DNA of 64,000 nt from Collimonas arenae (GCF_001584165.1 NZ_CP013233.1:2426620-2490619); one strand, 5' to 3'; numbered from the stretch's first letter, positions 22,964-37,098 are shown. Notes: generated from the sequence alone by a model not told the origin. Program-made: numbers and translations.

Positions 22964-23434
22964 TCACATCCGATGGGCAAAACGGCCGCGTTCTGCCTGA
23001 TCCATCAATGCGAGGAATTGTTCGATCTGCATCTGGATCACGGCTTCATGATCACCCGCTTCGAAATAAATTTCCGGCTGCTGCGTCAGGCTTTCATCAA
23101 GATAAGTACGCAAGCCGTAGGCGCTACATACGGGATGGAGCGCACCGACATCACAGTCCTTGAACAGCTCGCGCAGTTCGTTTTCGCTGGCCAGCACCAG
23201 GTGGCGTCCAGTCTTGTCCCACAATTCGGACAGATGCAAATGATAGGTAGACGGCAATACCGCAGCCACGTAGCCATGCGCATCTTCCAGAACCACGGTC
23301 TTGGCCAGGCGGTCGCCAGGAATGTGCGCCACTTCCGCCGTGTCCATGCTGGTACGGGTGTAGGGGTGATGAAGGACCTTATACTGGCTGCCTTTGCTGC
23401 GCAGGCACTCCTCCAGGGTGGTGGAAAGTGACAT
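22964..23434 (-). CDS. YbaK/ProX-family aminoacyl-tRNA deacylase-like protein
   Basis: 156 residues, close to the family's usual length. The ATG follows GGAGGAGGCATC, a strong ribosome binding site. The pattern VVLEDAHGYVAAVLPSTYHL and the late ALHPVCSAYGL fit the YbaK editing fold, whose members hydrolyse mischarged tRNA (often Cys- or Ala-tRNA-Pro). The lysine usual in this strand is replaced, so substrate and activity are uncertain; related proteins of this size are also annotated as regulators. It stands alone between bkd and gcv. Confidence 0.75.
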   Translation of the reverse strand: MSLSTTLEECLRSKGSQYKVLHHPYTRTSMDTAEVAHIPGDRLAKTVVLEDAHGYVAAVLPSTYHLHLSELWDKTGRHLVLASENELRELFKDCDVGALHPVCSAYGLRTYLDESLTQQPEIYFEAGDHEAVIQMQIEQFLALMDQAERGRFAHRM

Positions 23435-23649
23435 GATGCCTCCTCCGGGCTGAGGTGGACAGGGAATGGCTTGATCAGGGCAGAACGCACCGTCGGTATT
23501 GACGACACAAGTTCGTTCTATCGGATTTCAATATAGTGCAATTCCCCGGACTGTGAAGGCCTATTATCAGTGCGCCTGTAATGCGGCCAGGCAACTAGCG
23601 ATAGCGCGCAGCGAAGCCTCCCGACGGCATTGCACCGGCCGATTTGCAC

Positions 23650-23683
23650 AAGCCGTGGCGCCATTGCTACGGGGCCACGGCTT
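23650..23683. terminator. Hairpin between gcvT and the YbaK-like gene
   Basis: 10-bp inverted repeat AAGCCGTGGC / GCCACGGCTT with a 14-base loop, 17 bases beyond the gcvT stop. No clear T-run on the minus strand, so either a weak intrinsic terminator or a 3'-end stabilising stem for the gcv transcript. Confidence 0.5.
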
Positions 23684-23699
23684 GATCATTAACGCCGTT

Positions 23700-24830
<1,131 letters not shown>

Positions 24831-24917
24831 GGCGGAAAATCCTTTTGATTGCTTGGTCGGGCGGCGCCTGTCGCCAGGTGCGCCCGGGTTCACGTATACC
24901 GGTTGTCTTGGCAAAAC

Positions 24918-24990
24918 GTGGGCACGAAACGCCCACCCTACGCTGTGTTTCATTCGCAATCCAGTGTCGAACAAAATCTGTAGGGTGGGC
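24918..24990. repeat. Nested inverted repeat between gcvP and gcvT
   Basis: GCCCACCCTAC (24931-24941) and its exact complement GTAGGGTGGGC (24980-24990) form an 11-bp stem. A smaller stem GTGGGC / GCCCAC (24918-24923, 24931-24936) competes with the first arm. This GTAGGGTGGGC motif recurs in many bacterial genomes as a dispersed element. Here it could attenuate gcvT relative to gcvP. Confidence 0.6.
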
Positions 24991-25015
24991 GCCCTTGCTC
25001 ACCTGACTTACCGCC

Positions 25016-27880
<2,865 letters not shown>

Positions 27881-27959
27881 GGATGCTTTTCCTTCGTGTG
27901 TATCGTGTGTGAACGGTAAGACAGTAGATTGCGTGGGCTTTGCGTACTGCTGCCGCTAC

Positions 27960-28340
27960 TTAAGCCTGGCCCTTGATCATGGCTGCATAAGCCGCTTCAT
28001 CCATCAGACTGTTCAACTCGGCCACATCATTCACCTTCATCTTGAAGAACCAGCCGGCGCCCAGCGGATCTTCGTTGATCTTGCCGGGTTCATCAGCCAA
28101 AGCCTCATTAATTTCAGTGACCGTGCCGGCAACCGGCATATTGATTTCACTCGCGGCCTTGACCGATTCGATCACTGCAGCTTCGTCGCCCTTGGCGAGT
28201 TCAACGCCGACTTCAGGCAGTTGTACGAATACCAAGTCACCCAGATGTCCTTGGGCAAAGTCGGTGATGCCGACAGTGACCACACCATCCGACTCAACGC
28301 GCAACCATTCGTGCTCAACTGTGTATTTCACCTGACTCAT
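27960..28340 (-). CDS. gcvH: Glycine cleavage H protein
   Basis: 126 residues. The lipoylated lysine is K61 in VIESVKAASEI. The ATG follows AAGGAG with 8-base spacing. It carries the aminomethyl intermediate between P and T proteins. First gene of a gcvH-gcvP-gcvT order, different from the T-H-P order common in other proteobacteria. Confidence 0.96.
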   Translation of the reverse strand: MSQVKYTVEHEWLRVESDGVVTVGITDFAQGHLGDLVFVQLPEVGVELAKGDEAAVIESVKAASEINMPVAGTVTEINEALADEPGKINEDPLGAGWFFKMKVNDVAELNSLMDEAAYAAMIKGQA

Positions 28341-28778
28341 GCTTGTATCTCCTTAACGTTCCATTGGTAAGATCGTGCCGGCTCAAAGTGCCAACCTCGA
28401 ATTCCGATAGGTTAAGGGGACAGCCCCCATGCTGTCTACCATTGGACTAACTGTTCGAAAGCATTTGATGCATCGATTTCATACCGAAATCGCGGCCCGC
28501 CACCGTGAGCTGAATTGTTAAATTTTTACAAGCCCATGATTCTAATCAGGATTTTTTTTAACGGCGCCATCCGCAGCCGTTGAGCGAGGTTCTATACGGC
28601 CGGACAAGCCGCAGGAATTATTTTTTCTCAAATGCCTGGATGTGGATGGCGACATCGAAAAAGATGTCGCACCAAGGGAAATTTACGATGAGGAAACAAC
28701 AGAAATTTGCGAACCGGTTCGCTATCCCTGCGCCAGGAAGAATTCGTGACGCAGGCTTACACGGCCTTTCGACAGCAC
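28341..28778. other. gcvH 5' leader and spacer, structured but without a recognised riboswitch
   Basis: On the minus strand, about 40-130 bases before gcvH, three hairpins can be drawn: GACAGC / GCTGTC around ATGGGG, an alternative GGGG / CCCC pairing in the same place, and AACCT / AGGTT around CGGAATTCG. The stretch AGTCCAATGGTAGAC resembles a tRNA D-arm, but no acceptor stem or proper anticodon arm can be completed. The GAAGG core of the glycine riboswitch is not seen. Further upstream is a poly-T run (28552-28559) and a perfect 14-bp palindrome GCGAACCGGTTCGC (28709-28722). No gene supported. Confidence 0.45.
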
Positions 28779-29738
28779 TTATGCAAGGTGTTTATGGCAA
28801 ATGCAATGTCCCCAGCGATAAAGATGCATATTGTGCAACAGATCCTTGGTCGCGGTCGGCACGCCTTCCAGCAGGATCTCCTGCGCAGTCAGACCAAACA
28901 CCGCCAGGCTGATTGACGGTGCCAGCGACACTACCGCGTGCCAGGTACGCTTTGGAATGAACAAGGCATCGCCCTCCTCAACCCTTACATACAAGCCTTT
29001 GGCCTGTTCCAGCCCGCGTAATTGTTCCGGATGTTCGTCGAAACGGGCGATGTTGATCGAACTCAAAGTGGCGCCCCAGTCGTATTTCTTCGACGGCGAC
29101 ATGTATGCCTCTTCCGAGGGCTGGAACATAACGAATTCCTTGACGCCGCGCGCTTGGCAAAACCAATTATTAGGCACATCGCGGTGCAGGCCAGTATGGG
29201 TATTCGCCGGGCCGATGAACACCGATTCCCAGGTCCAGCGCCAACCAGGCCACAGGCTTTGGATGTCAAAATCGCTGCGCAGCTGCGGAAAATCTTCGAG
29301 GATGCTCCATTGCGCCAGATAGTTGCGATGCGGCGTGAACGACTGCATGTGCGCCCAGTTCAGATGGAATTCTTCATCCGGCTGCAACAGCCGGCGACGC
29401 CGGTTCGGCAGCAAGCCCACTTCTTCACTGACTGGTTGGCCGGCCAGGCCCGCCAGTTCTCGCAAATACGGCGCGATCGGCAACAGCGGGCGCTCCTGCG
29501 TCTCGCCTTGTTCGACCAGGCCGTTCTGGAATTTACGAGTCGGTTCCGAACCATCCTTGTTGCGCAATTCAGCCAGCTTTTCAAAAGACCAGTTCTGGCT
29601 GGCTGGCCAGTTGCGCAATGCCCCCTTCACCAGCAATGGCTGGGTTCTGTGGCCGAAACCTCCGACCTGATCGAGTTGCGAAACGTCTATTTCTTCAACG
29701 AGTTTAAATGCAGGGCCAAGTAGTTGCGTCATGTCCAT
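28779..29738 (-). CDS. Cupin-like/JmjC-type Fe(II) 2-oxoglutarate oxygenase family protein
   Basis: 319 residues. The metal-binding pattern HxD...H is visible: TGLHRDVPNNWF near residue 185 and KRTWHAVVSL near 275, with conserved tryptophans before it (WPGWRWTWESVFIGP). This is the cupin_8/FIH-like family, cytoplasmic hydroxylases of proteins or small molecules. It stands alone, minus strand, 440 bases from gcvH. Substrate unknown. Confidence 0.75.
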   Translation of the reverse strand: MDMTQLLGPAFKLVEEIDVSQLDQVGGFGHRTQPLLVKGALRNWPASQNWSFEKLAELRNKDGSEPTRKFQNGLVEQGETQERPLLPIAPYLRELAGLAGQPVSEEVGLLPNRRRRLLQPDEEFHLNWAHMQSFTPHRNYLAQWSILEDFPQLRSDFDIQSLWPGWRWTWESVFIGPANTHTGLHRDVPNNWFCQARGVKEFVMFQPSEEAYMSPSKKYDWGATLSSINIARFDEHPEQLRGLEQAKGLYVRVEEGDALFIPKRTWHAVVSLAPSISLAVFGLTAQEILLEGVPTATKDLLHNMHLYRWGHCICHKHLA

Positions 29739-29956
29739 CGTCTGCGTCAGCAGGTGTCAATACAGCGGGAAACGGCATCGTCTATGGCTGCCCATCGGCG
29801 ATATTTTCAAAAAGAAACATCATAACAAAATCGGCAGAAATCAGCTGTCGCTCGACATTGCATCAAACACGTCGCTGCATCCATGCAGCCAAATCCGTCA
29901 CCCGCTACGTCACATCCGGACAGGTCGCGTTGACTGACACGAACGTCAATTGCCAA

Positions 29957-30739
29957 CTATCCTTCGTCGCCGAAACGACCATGTCGCCCAAAACCGAAGG
30001 TGAACCTGGCAGCTCCTTCCTTGCCTTCCGCCAGCACAATCGGCACCCCCTGCTTGCCCTCATGCCGCAAGGCCTCGCCTAGCGGCAAATCCCATTGCTC
30101 ATAAGCGGAGCGCCGATCCGTCAGCATGCATTGCTGCGGAAAACTGGCAATCTGGTGAGCTAGTTCCTGAGCCTCAGCCGGTGCTCCGCCGACTCGGGTC
30201 AGTCGGTTCACCAGTCCCATCTCGAATGCTTCCGTGGCGCTGACCGGGCGCCCGGTCAAGATCATGTCGAGCGCACGCGCCATACCGATAATACGAGGCA
30301 GCCGGACCGTGCCGCCATCGATCAGCGGTACACCCCAGCGCCGACAAAACACGCCGAATACGGCATCTTCGTCGGCCACCCGCAAATCTGCCAGCAAGGC
30401 TAGCTCTAGCCCTCCCGCCACCGCGTAGCCGTTGACGGCGGCAATCAGCGGTTTCGACAACGCCATGCGTGTCGGCCCCATCGGACCACTGCCGCCGCCT
30501 TCGGCATCGAGTTCATTGCGCAAATCGGGATCGCCGATGGCGCTGAGGTCGGCGCCGCCGCAAAAATGATCGCCGGCGCCGGTAAGTATCGCCACCCGCA
30601 ACGACGCATCGGCTTCGAAGCGTTCAAATGCAGCATGCAAATCGGCCGCCATCGCGCGGTCGACAGCATTGCGCTTGTGAGGCTTGTTCAGCGTGATGGT
30701 GCAGATCGATGCATCGGTATCGAACAGAACTGTTTGCAT
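29957..30739 (-). CDS. Enoyl-CoA hydratase/isomerase family protein
   Basis: 260 residues from the ATG at 30739, with AAGG upstream. Crotonase fold: oxyanion-hole segments GDHFCGGADLSAIGD and NGYAVAGGLELALLADLRV are present. The first catalytic glutamate of true hydratases is not obvious, while the second region has DEDAVFGVFCRRWGVP. It may be a hydratase-like enzyme of acyl-CoA breakdown; the neighbouring genes do not fix the pathway. Confidence 0.8.
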   Translation of the reverse strand: MQTVLFDTDASICTITLNKPHKRNAVDRAMAADLHAAFERFEADASLRVAILTGAGDHFCGGADLSAIGDPDLRNELDAEGGGSGPMGPTRMALSKPLIAAVNGYAVAGGLELALLADLRVADEDAVFGVFCRRWGVPLIDGGTVRLPRIIGMARALDMILTGRPVSATEAFEMGLVNRLTRVGGAPAEAQELAHQIASFPQQCMLTDRRSAYEQWDLPLGEALRHEGKQGVPIVLAEGKEGAARFTFGFGRHGRFGDEG

Positions 30740-30845
30740 GGCGTTGCCTTTTGTCGCAGTCGGTTGCGGACAGAGCTGCAAGGATATTGTCCTTCGTCGC
30801 AGCATGGCGACTCCTAAATCCTAGCCCCGCAGATCTGTCCCACAA

Positions 30846-33800
30846 TCATTTTAATTCCCGCATTTCCCGTGCCGCCACCGACAGCATCGCCAGGTCGACG
30901 TTACCTCCCATCTGAAAATCGGTCAGCAGGCGGCGATAGCGTTCCAGCGGCGTCTTGCATGAGGCTTGCCAGGCTTCGACCATTTCCTGCGCCTGGTCGA
31001 GCGTCGGCGATAACTGGATCACATTTGCCGTCAGAGTTCTCTGCAATCCAGTCAGATCGCTCTGCAGCGCGCTACGTGCCAGGGTTTGCCAGTGCGTGTC
31101 CGCCGGCAATCCGGTGACCCGCTCGCGCATCCAGCCGAAATTCAAGTTGAGATCGAGCGCAAAATAGACACTGGCGACCAGCTCAAGGCTGCGGCCGGTC
31201 GATGCCGCAACTTCGGCAATGTCCAGCACGGCGCCGATCAGTTCGGCGCTGGCGACCCGCCGCGCCAAAACTTCCGAGACGCCAGCCTGTATCAGCTTGT
31301 CTCTCTTGGCCTTGAGCGCATCGGCATCACTGGCGGCCAGCAAACTCACCAATTGCGGGCCGAGCTGGTTGGCGGCCTGGCGGAAGCGTTCCACGGTGCC
31401 ACTGATGGTTTCGCCCTTGCCATGACGGTGGAGGAACCAGAAACTGGCTTGTTCTATCAGAGCGCCGACATCAATCAGCATTTGCGCCTGCAAGACGTCC
31501 GGCACGACATTATCGAGCAAGTCGATGTCATGCCAGATTTCCTCGAACTCAAATACCTCGCGGGCAATGACGCTGGCGCGCACCACCTCGGCCGGACTAG
31601 CGCCGCTTTCTTCCGCCAGATGGTGAACAAAGGTGCTGCCGACCCGGTTGGTCAAGGTGTTGACCAGATAAGTTGCAATGATTTCGCGCGCCAGCGGATG
31701 ACGCTGCATTGCCTCCGGATAACGCGCGCGCAACGGCTGCGGGAAGTAGGCGGTCAACGAGCCGGCGATGAATGAATCCTCCAGCAATTCGGAAGCGAGC
31801 AATTCTTCAAACAGCCACATCTTGTTGTACGCCATCAGCACAGCGCGTTCCGGTGTCGCCAGGCCTTGCTTGGCGGTTTTACGGTCGGCGCATTCTTCTT
31901 CCGACGGCAGGAATTCGACGGCACGGTCGAGCCGTCCGGCGCGCTCGAGAAAGCGCATCAGGCGCGCCTCCGGCTCCAGCAGGGTCGGCGCGCGGCGGCC
32001 AGCGACCGACAGGGCCTGGGTCTGGTAGTAGTTATCGGTCAACACTTGCAGGCCGACCTCCTCGGTCATTTCCGCCAGCAACTTGTTACGCTGCTTCTCG
32101 GTCATCTCGCCTTCGCCAACGATCAAGCCCAGCATGATCTTGATGTTGACTTCGTGGTCTGAACAATCGACGCCGGCCGAATTGTCGATGGCGTCGGTAC
32201 AGATGCGGCCGCCCTTTTGGGCGAACTCGATCCGCCCGAACTGGGTACAGCCGAGGTTGCCGCCTTCGGCCACCACCTTGCAGTTGAGTTCAGCGCCATT
32301 GACGCGGATCGCGTCGTTGGTGCGGTCGCCGACCTGCGCGTGGCTTTCACGGCTGGCCTTGATATAGGTGCCGATGCCGCCGTTGTAGAGCAGGTCCACC
32401 TGGGCTAGCAGGATGGCGCGGATCAGTTCGGTAGGCGGCAACTCTGCAGCGGAGATACCAAGCGCGGCCTGTACTTCAGGCGACAATGGAATCGTCTTGA
32501 GCGTGCGCGGATAGATGCCGCCCCCTTTAGAAATCAGTGCGGCGGAATAATCGGCCCAGCTGGATCGCGGCAATGCGAACAAACGCTCGCGCTCAGCGAA
32601 ACTGGCGGCAGAATCGGGGTTGGGATCGAGGAAGATATGGCGATGATCGAAGGCCGCCAGCAGCTTGATGTGCTGCGACAGCAGCATGCCATTGCCGAAC
32701 ACGTCACCCGACATGTCGCCGATGCCAACCACTGTAAAATCCTGCTCCTGAGTATTAACACCAAGCTCGCGGAAATGGCGTTTGACCGATTCCCAGGCGC
32801 CTCTTGCGGTGATTCCCATTTTTTTGTGATCGTAGCCGACCGAACCGCCGGAAGCGAACGCATCGCCCAGCCAGAAGCCGTATTCGGCGGAAATGGCGTT
32901 GGCGTAATCGGAAAAGCTGGCAGTGCCCTTGTCAGCCGCCACCACCAGATACGGATCGTCCGGATCGTAGCGCACCACATCGAGCGGCGGCACGACCTTG
33001 CCGTCCACCAGATTATCGGTCAGGTCGAGCAATCCGCGCAGAAAGGTCTGATAGCATTCGACGCCCTCGCGCAGATAGGCATCGCGGTCGCTGGCAGGCG
33101 GTGCGCTCTTGAGCACGAAACCGCCCTTCGATCCAACCGGCACGATGACCGCATTCTTGACCATTTGCGCCTTGACCAGCCCCAACACCTCGGTGCGGAA
33201 ATCTTCGCGCCGGTCAGACCAGCGCAAGCCGCCGCGCGCGACCTTGCCACCGCGCAGGTGCACGCCTTCAAAACGTGGCGAATACACCCAAATCTCGAAC
33301 ATCGGCTTCGGTGCAGGCAGGCCCGGCACTTTCGACGGATCGAATTTGAAAGACAGATAGGATTTCGGCTTGCCATCGGCGCCACGCTGGAAGTAGTTGG
33401 TGCGCAACGTCGCACCAATAACGCCGAGAAACTGACGCAGAATACGGTCCTCATCGAGATTCGGCACCTGGTCCATCGCTGCCTCGGTTTGCTGCAGCAG
33501 CGCGGCAACCTTTGCTTCCGACCTGGCATCCCTGGCCTGCGCCGGATCGAAACGTGCCAGGAACAGCTCCACCAGCTTGCGCGCAATCGCCGGATTGGCG
33601 GTCAGCGCCTGCTCGATGTAGGCGTTGCTGAAGGTCGAACCGACCTGCCGCAGGTAACGCGCATAGGCGCGCAGAATAGTCACTTCACGCCAGGTCAGGC
33701 GCGCGCGCAACACCAGCCGGTTGAGATCGTCATTGTCAGCCTCGCCGCTCCAGACACGGCCGAACGCCTCTTCGAATACATCCTTGATGCGGTCAATCTC

Positions 33801-35696
33801 GACTTCGCTATCGTCCGCAGTCTGCATGCCGAAATCATGTATCCATGCCGGCTCGCCATCTTGCAGATCGATCTTGTACGGCCGCTCCTCATTGACCTTG
33901 ACGCCCATGTGTTCCAGCATCGGCAGGCTCTGCGACAACGCCATCGCCTTGCCGGCGCGATAGATTTTCAGGCGCAGCGAGGCCGGACCGGCTTCTATCG
34001 GCCGGTACAGGTTCATCGCCAGGCCGGCATTTTGTCGCGCGGCTTCCAGCAGTTCTATGTCGCGCACTGCTGAACGGGCTGCATAATCTTCGCGAAAACC
34101 GGCCGGAAACGATGCCGCATAGCGCCGCAAAAGGCGATTGCCCTGCTCCTCGCCGCGATGCTCCAGCAAGGCTTCGGCCAGATCATCTTGCCAGCGCCGC
34201 GTCGCCTGTACGATGCGCTCTTCCAGTTCAGCGACATCGACATCGATCACGTTGCCAGGCTGGGTGCGCACGGTGAACTGCATGCGCGCCAGGACCGATT
34301 CCGATAGCAAAGGCGTGAATTCCAGGCTATCACCCTTGAAGGCTTCCAGCAGCAGGTTCTGGATACGTTCGCGTAGTTCGGTATTGAAGCGGTCGCGTGG
34401 TACGAACACCAGGCAGGACACGTACCGGCCGAACGCATCACGCCGCACAAACAGGCGGGTACGCTGGCGCTCTTCGAGCCGCAGGATGCCCATCGCGGTG
34501 TCGAACAACTCATCTTCGTCGACCTGGAACAATTCGTCGCGCGGGTACTGCTCGAGGATGGTGGCCAAAGTCTTGGCCAAATGTCCTTTCGGTACAAAGC
34601 CGGCACGCGCCAGCACCGCCGCCACCTTGCGCCGCACCAACGGAATCTCGCCGGTGGGCACGGTGTAGGCGGTTGATGTGTAGAGGCCAACCATGCGTCG
34701 CTCGCCGATCACCTTGCCGTCGGCATCGTAACGCTTGACGCCGACATAATCGAGATAACCCGGACGATGCACGGTGGAGCGCATGTTGGCCTTGGTGATG
34801 AAAATCGGCGAACGGGCATCGATCACGCCTTGTGCAGCAATCGGCAGCTTTGTCATGTCGACATCGTCGGCATTGCTCAAGATATCGCGCAATATGCCCA
34901 GGCCGGAACCGCTGACTCCCTGTAGATAGTTTTCGCCGGCGTTGCTCAGCAGTTCGTAGTCGTGATAGCCAAGAAAAGTGAAATGATCGTCGACCATCCA
35001 CTCCAGGAACGCCCGCGCTTCGGCAACTTCGGTCTGCAATGCCGCGTCCGTGCTCGCATTGCGCTTCAATTCCTCGATTGCATTGTTAGCCGCCGCCTGC
35101 ATCTTGCGCCAATCCTCGACCGCGGCCCGAACATCGCCCAACACCTTGGTCACGCCGGCGAGGATTTCATCCATCCTTGCGGTTTCGGTGCAACGGTCTA
35201 CCTCGATGTGAATATGCGATTCGAGCTTTGCATTGCCATCGTCCGCGCCATTGCTTTCGCTAGCGCGCTGGATCTTCTCGATCTGGCCGGAGGCATCACG
35301 CCAGACGCGAAATACCGGGTGGATCACTGCGTGCAGGGTTAGACCGAGCCGATTGATTTCGGTGGTGGCGGAATCGACCAGGAACGGCATGTCGTCATTG
35401 ACGATTTCGATCACGCTATGGCCGGATTCCCAGCCATTTTCATCGATACGCGGGTTGTAGATACGCACGCGCGGCGTGCCGCTGTTGAAATGCCGTGCAA
35501 ACTGCCAGTGCGCTACCGCAGCGCCGTAAAGATCGGCGACGTCGCGGCTGAGTATCTGTTCCTCGCCGACCTGCGAGTAATAATCGCTCAGGAAGGTCTG
35601 CATTGGCGCGAAACTTTCCGGCGACAAGCGATCTTGGGCAAATTGAAGCATTTCTGCCAGTTTCTGCTGCTTTCTTTCTTCGGCGGCGCTGTGCAT
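30846..35696 (-). CDS. gdhB: Large NAD-specific glutamate dehydrogenase (GDH180 family)
   Basis: 1,616 residues, typical for the family, from the ATG at 35696 (MHSAAEERKQQKLAEML). Long N-terminal regulatory part with ACT-like segments, then the catalytic domain: RGGLRWSDRREDFRTEVLGL and KAQMVKNAVIVPVGSKGGF (substrate-binding lysines) near residues 850-890, followed by the Rossmann domain (VVGIGDMSGDVFGNGMLLS). It oxidises glutamate to 2-oxoglutarate and ammonia for catabolism. Monocistronic, with weak GAAAG before the start. Confidence 0.93.
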   Translation of the reverse strand: MHSAAEERKQQKLAEMLQFAQDRLSPESFAPMQTFLSDYYSQVGEEQILSRDVADLYGAAVAHWQFARHFNSGTPRVRIYNPRIDENGWESGHSVIEIVNDDMPFLVDSATTEINRLGLTLHAVIHPVFRVWRDASGQIEKIQRASESNGADDGNAKLESHIHIEVDRCTETARMDEILAGVTKVLGDVRAAVEDWRKMQAAANNAIEELKRNASTDAALQTEVAEARAFLEWMVDDHFTFLGYHDYELLSNAGENYLQGVSGSGLGILRDILSNADDVDMTKLPIAAQGVIDARSPIFITKANMRSTVHRPGYLDYVGVKRYDADGKVIGERRMVGLYTSTAYTVPTGEIPLVRRKVAAVLARAGFVPKGHLAKTLATILEQYPRDELFQVDEDELFDTAMGILRLEERQRTRLFVRRDAFGRYVSCLVFVPRDRFNTELRERIQNLLLEAFKGDSLEFTPLLSESVLARMQFTVRTQPGNVIDVDVAELEERIVQATRRWQDDLAEALLEHRGEEQGNRLLRRYAASFPAGFREDYAARSAVRDIELLEAARQNAGLAMNLYRPIEAGPASLRLKIYRAGKAMALSQSLPMLEHMGVKVNEERPYKIDLQDGEPAWIHDFGMQTADDSEVEIDRIKDVFEEAFGRVWSGEADNDDLNRLVLRARLTWREVTILRAYARYLRQVGSTFSNAYIEQALTANPAIARKLVELFLARFDPAQARDARSEAKVAALLQQTEAAMDQVPNLDEDRILRQFLGVIGATLRTNYFQRGADGKPKSYLSFKFDPSKVPGLPAPKPMFEIWVYSPRFEGVHLRGGKVARGGLRWSDRREDFRTEVLGLVKAQMVKNAVIVPVGSKGGFVLKSAPPASDRDAYLREGVECYQTFLRGLLDLTDNLVDGKVVPPLDVVRYDPDDPYLVVAADKGTASFSDYANAISAEYGFWLGDAFASGGSVGYDHKKMGITARGAWESVKRHFRELGVNTQEQDFTVVGIGDMSGDVFGNGMLLSQHIKLLAAFDHRHIFLDPNPDSAASFAERERLFALPRSSWADYSAALISKGGGIYPRTLKTIPLSPEVQAALGISAAELPPTELIRAILLAQVDLLYNGGIGTYIKASRESHAQVGDRTNDAIRVNGAELNCKVVAEGGNLGCTQFGRIEFAQKGGRICTDAIDNSAGVDCSDHEVNIKIMLGLIVGEGEMTEKQRNKLLAEMTEEVGLQVLTDNYYQTQALSVAGRRAPTLLEPEARLMRFLERAGRLDRAVEFLPSEEECADRKTAKQGLATPERAVLMAYNKMWLFEELLASELLEDSFIAGSLTAYFPQPLRARYPEAMQRHPLAREIIATYLVNTLTNRVGSTFVHHLAEESGASPAEVVRASVIAREVFEFEEIWHDIDLLDNVVPDVLQAQMLIDVGALIEQASFWFLHRHGKGETISGTVERFRQAANQLGPQLVSLLAASDADALKAKRDKLIQAGVSEVLARRVASAELIGAVLDIAEVAASTGRSLELVASVYFALDLNLNFGWMRERVTGLPADTHWQTLARSALQSDLTGLQRTLTANVIQLSPTLDQAQEMVEAWQASCKTPLERYRRLLTDFQMGGNVDLAMLSVAAREMRELK

Positions 35697-35899
35697 GATT
35701 TTCTTTCGAACGGTGAATGTCGAGCGGAGAACTGCAATCCAGATTCTACCCATGACAAACGCAAAGCCGCACGTTTTTTAGAAGCACCGTAGAAGTTTGC
35801 ATTGCAGCATGAAGACTGCTAACCGCCGTGATCCATTGAATATCATTTAGCCAACAATGCCACGCAACAACCAAAAAAACAGCCCCCGATCGTGCCGGC

Positions 35900-36922
35900 T
35901 CAGTGATGATTCAGCCATTCGAGCAAGGCTTGATGAAAGGCGACAGGATCTTCCATCTGCGGCGCATGGCCTTTTCCGGCAAATTCCACCAGCGTTGATG
36001 CCGGAATCAATTTGGCAACCTGCTTGCCCAGCAGATTGTAGTGGCCGATCTTCGCCTTCACCTCGGGTGGCGCGATATCGCTACCTATCGCCGTAGTATC
36101 CGCATCGCCAATCATCAGCAGTGTCGGCATGCCCAGATTCTTGAATTCATAGACCACCGGCTGGGTAAAGATCATGTCATACAGCAGCGCCGAGTTCCAC
36201 GCCACGAGACGATGGCCGGGTCCTTGGTTAAGTCCCGCCAGCATGGTCACCCAACGTTCATACTCCGGCTTCCAGCGGCCGACATAGTAGGTGCTTTGCT
36301 CGTACTTGCGCACGCCGTCGGCTGTCAGCTTCAGTTCCCGTTCGTACCATTGATCCACAGTGCGATACGGCACACCGAGCGCCTTCCAGTCTTCCAGGCC
36401 AATCGGATTGACCAGCACCAACTGCGTGACCTGTTCCGGATACAGCAACGCATAGCGGGTAGCCAGCATGCCGCCAGTGGAATGGCCGATGAGCGTGGCC
36501 TGCTTCACCCCAAGTTGCTCCAGCAAGGCATGTGTATTGAACACCAATTGCTGGAACGAATACTGATAGTACTCGGGCTTGGACGAGGTGCAAAAGCCGA
36601 TCTGATCCGGCGCGATCACCCGATAGCCGGCCTCGCTCAAGGTCTTGATGGTCTGCTCCCAGGTCGCGCCGCAGAAATTTTTACCGTGCATCAGCACGGC
36701 GGTGCGGCCGTTCGGCTTGCCAGCGGCGGCAACATCCATGTACCCCATGTGCAGGCGCTCTCCCTGCGATTCGAAAATGTAATGTTGCAACGCATAGGGA
36801 TAAGCGAAGCCCTGCAGCTCAGGGCCGTAAGTTGGCGCGGCTTGCGGTGCCTGCGCCATTGCGCCGGCAAACGCGGTGGCTAACAACAAGCCGGACAGGC
36901 CAGCGGCTAATGGATGACGCAT
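35900..36922 (-). CDS. Exported alpha/beta hydrolase
   Basis: 340 residues with a cleavable signal peptide (MRHPLAAGLSGLLLATAFAGAMAQ). The alpha/beta fold shows the oxyanion HGKNFCG, nucleophile elbow GHSTGGM (serine near 147), acid in MIGDADT and histidine in GKGHAPQME. Likely periplasmic or secreted esterase/epoxide-hydrolase-like enzyme. Divergent from the lipid-ABC permease gene across a 176-bp spacer. Substrate unknown. Confidence 0.85.
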   Translation of the reverse strand: MRHPLAAGLSGLLLATAFAGAMAQAPQAAPTYGPELQGFAYPYALQHYIFESQGERLHMGYMDVAAAGKPNGRTAVLMHGKNFCGATWEQTIKTLSEAGYRVIAPDQIGFCTSSKPEYYQYSFQQLVFNTHALLEQLGVKQATLIGHSTGGMLATRYALLYPEQVTQLVLVNPIGLEDWKALGVPYRTVDQWYERELKLTADGVRKYEQSTYYVGRWKPEYERWVTMLAGLNQGPGHRLVAWNSALLYDMIFTQPVVYEFKNLGMPTLLMIGDADTTAIGSDIAPPEVKAKIGHYNLLGKQVAKLIPASTLVEFAGKGHAPQMEDPVAFHQALLEWLNHH

Positions 36923-37098
36923 ATTTGATTTATCCTTGGATAGCGTAAAAATGCTTTGCAGGCGTGTGTCATTGTAACGATTGCATGAAAAAGCCGTTTT
37001 CAGATCGCGCGGCGGTAACTTCGTTCAACTGCCGAATGCGGTAGGCAGCTTCTATTTATGCACGTTGAGGCGTAACATCGGCAACAGTAGCCTGATTC

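Noticed and set aside
28381..28470. tRNA-like sequence on the minus strand
   Set aside because: Only a D-arm-like stretch; no acceptor stem, no 7-base anticodon loop and no proper T-arm could be paired.
28580..28778. Open frames beyond gcvH with protein-like composition
   Set aside because: No start with ribosome binding site and no family match; one would need a further indel in the T8 run.
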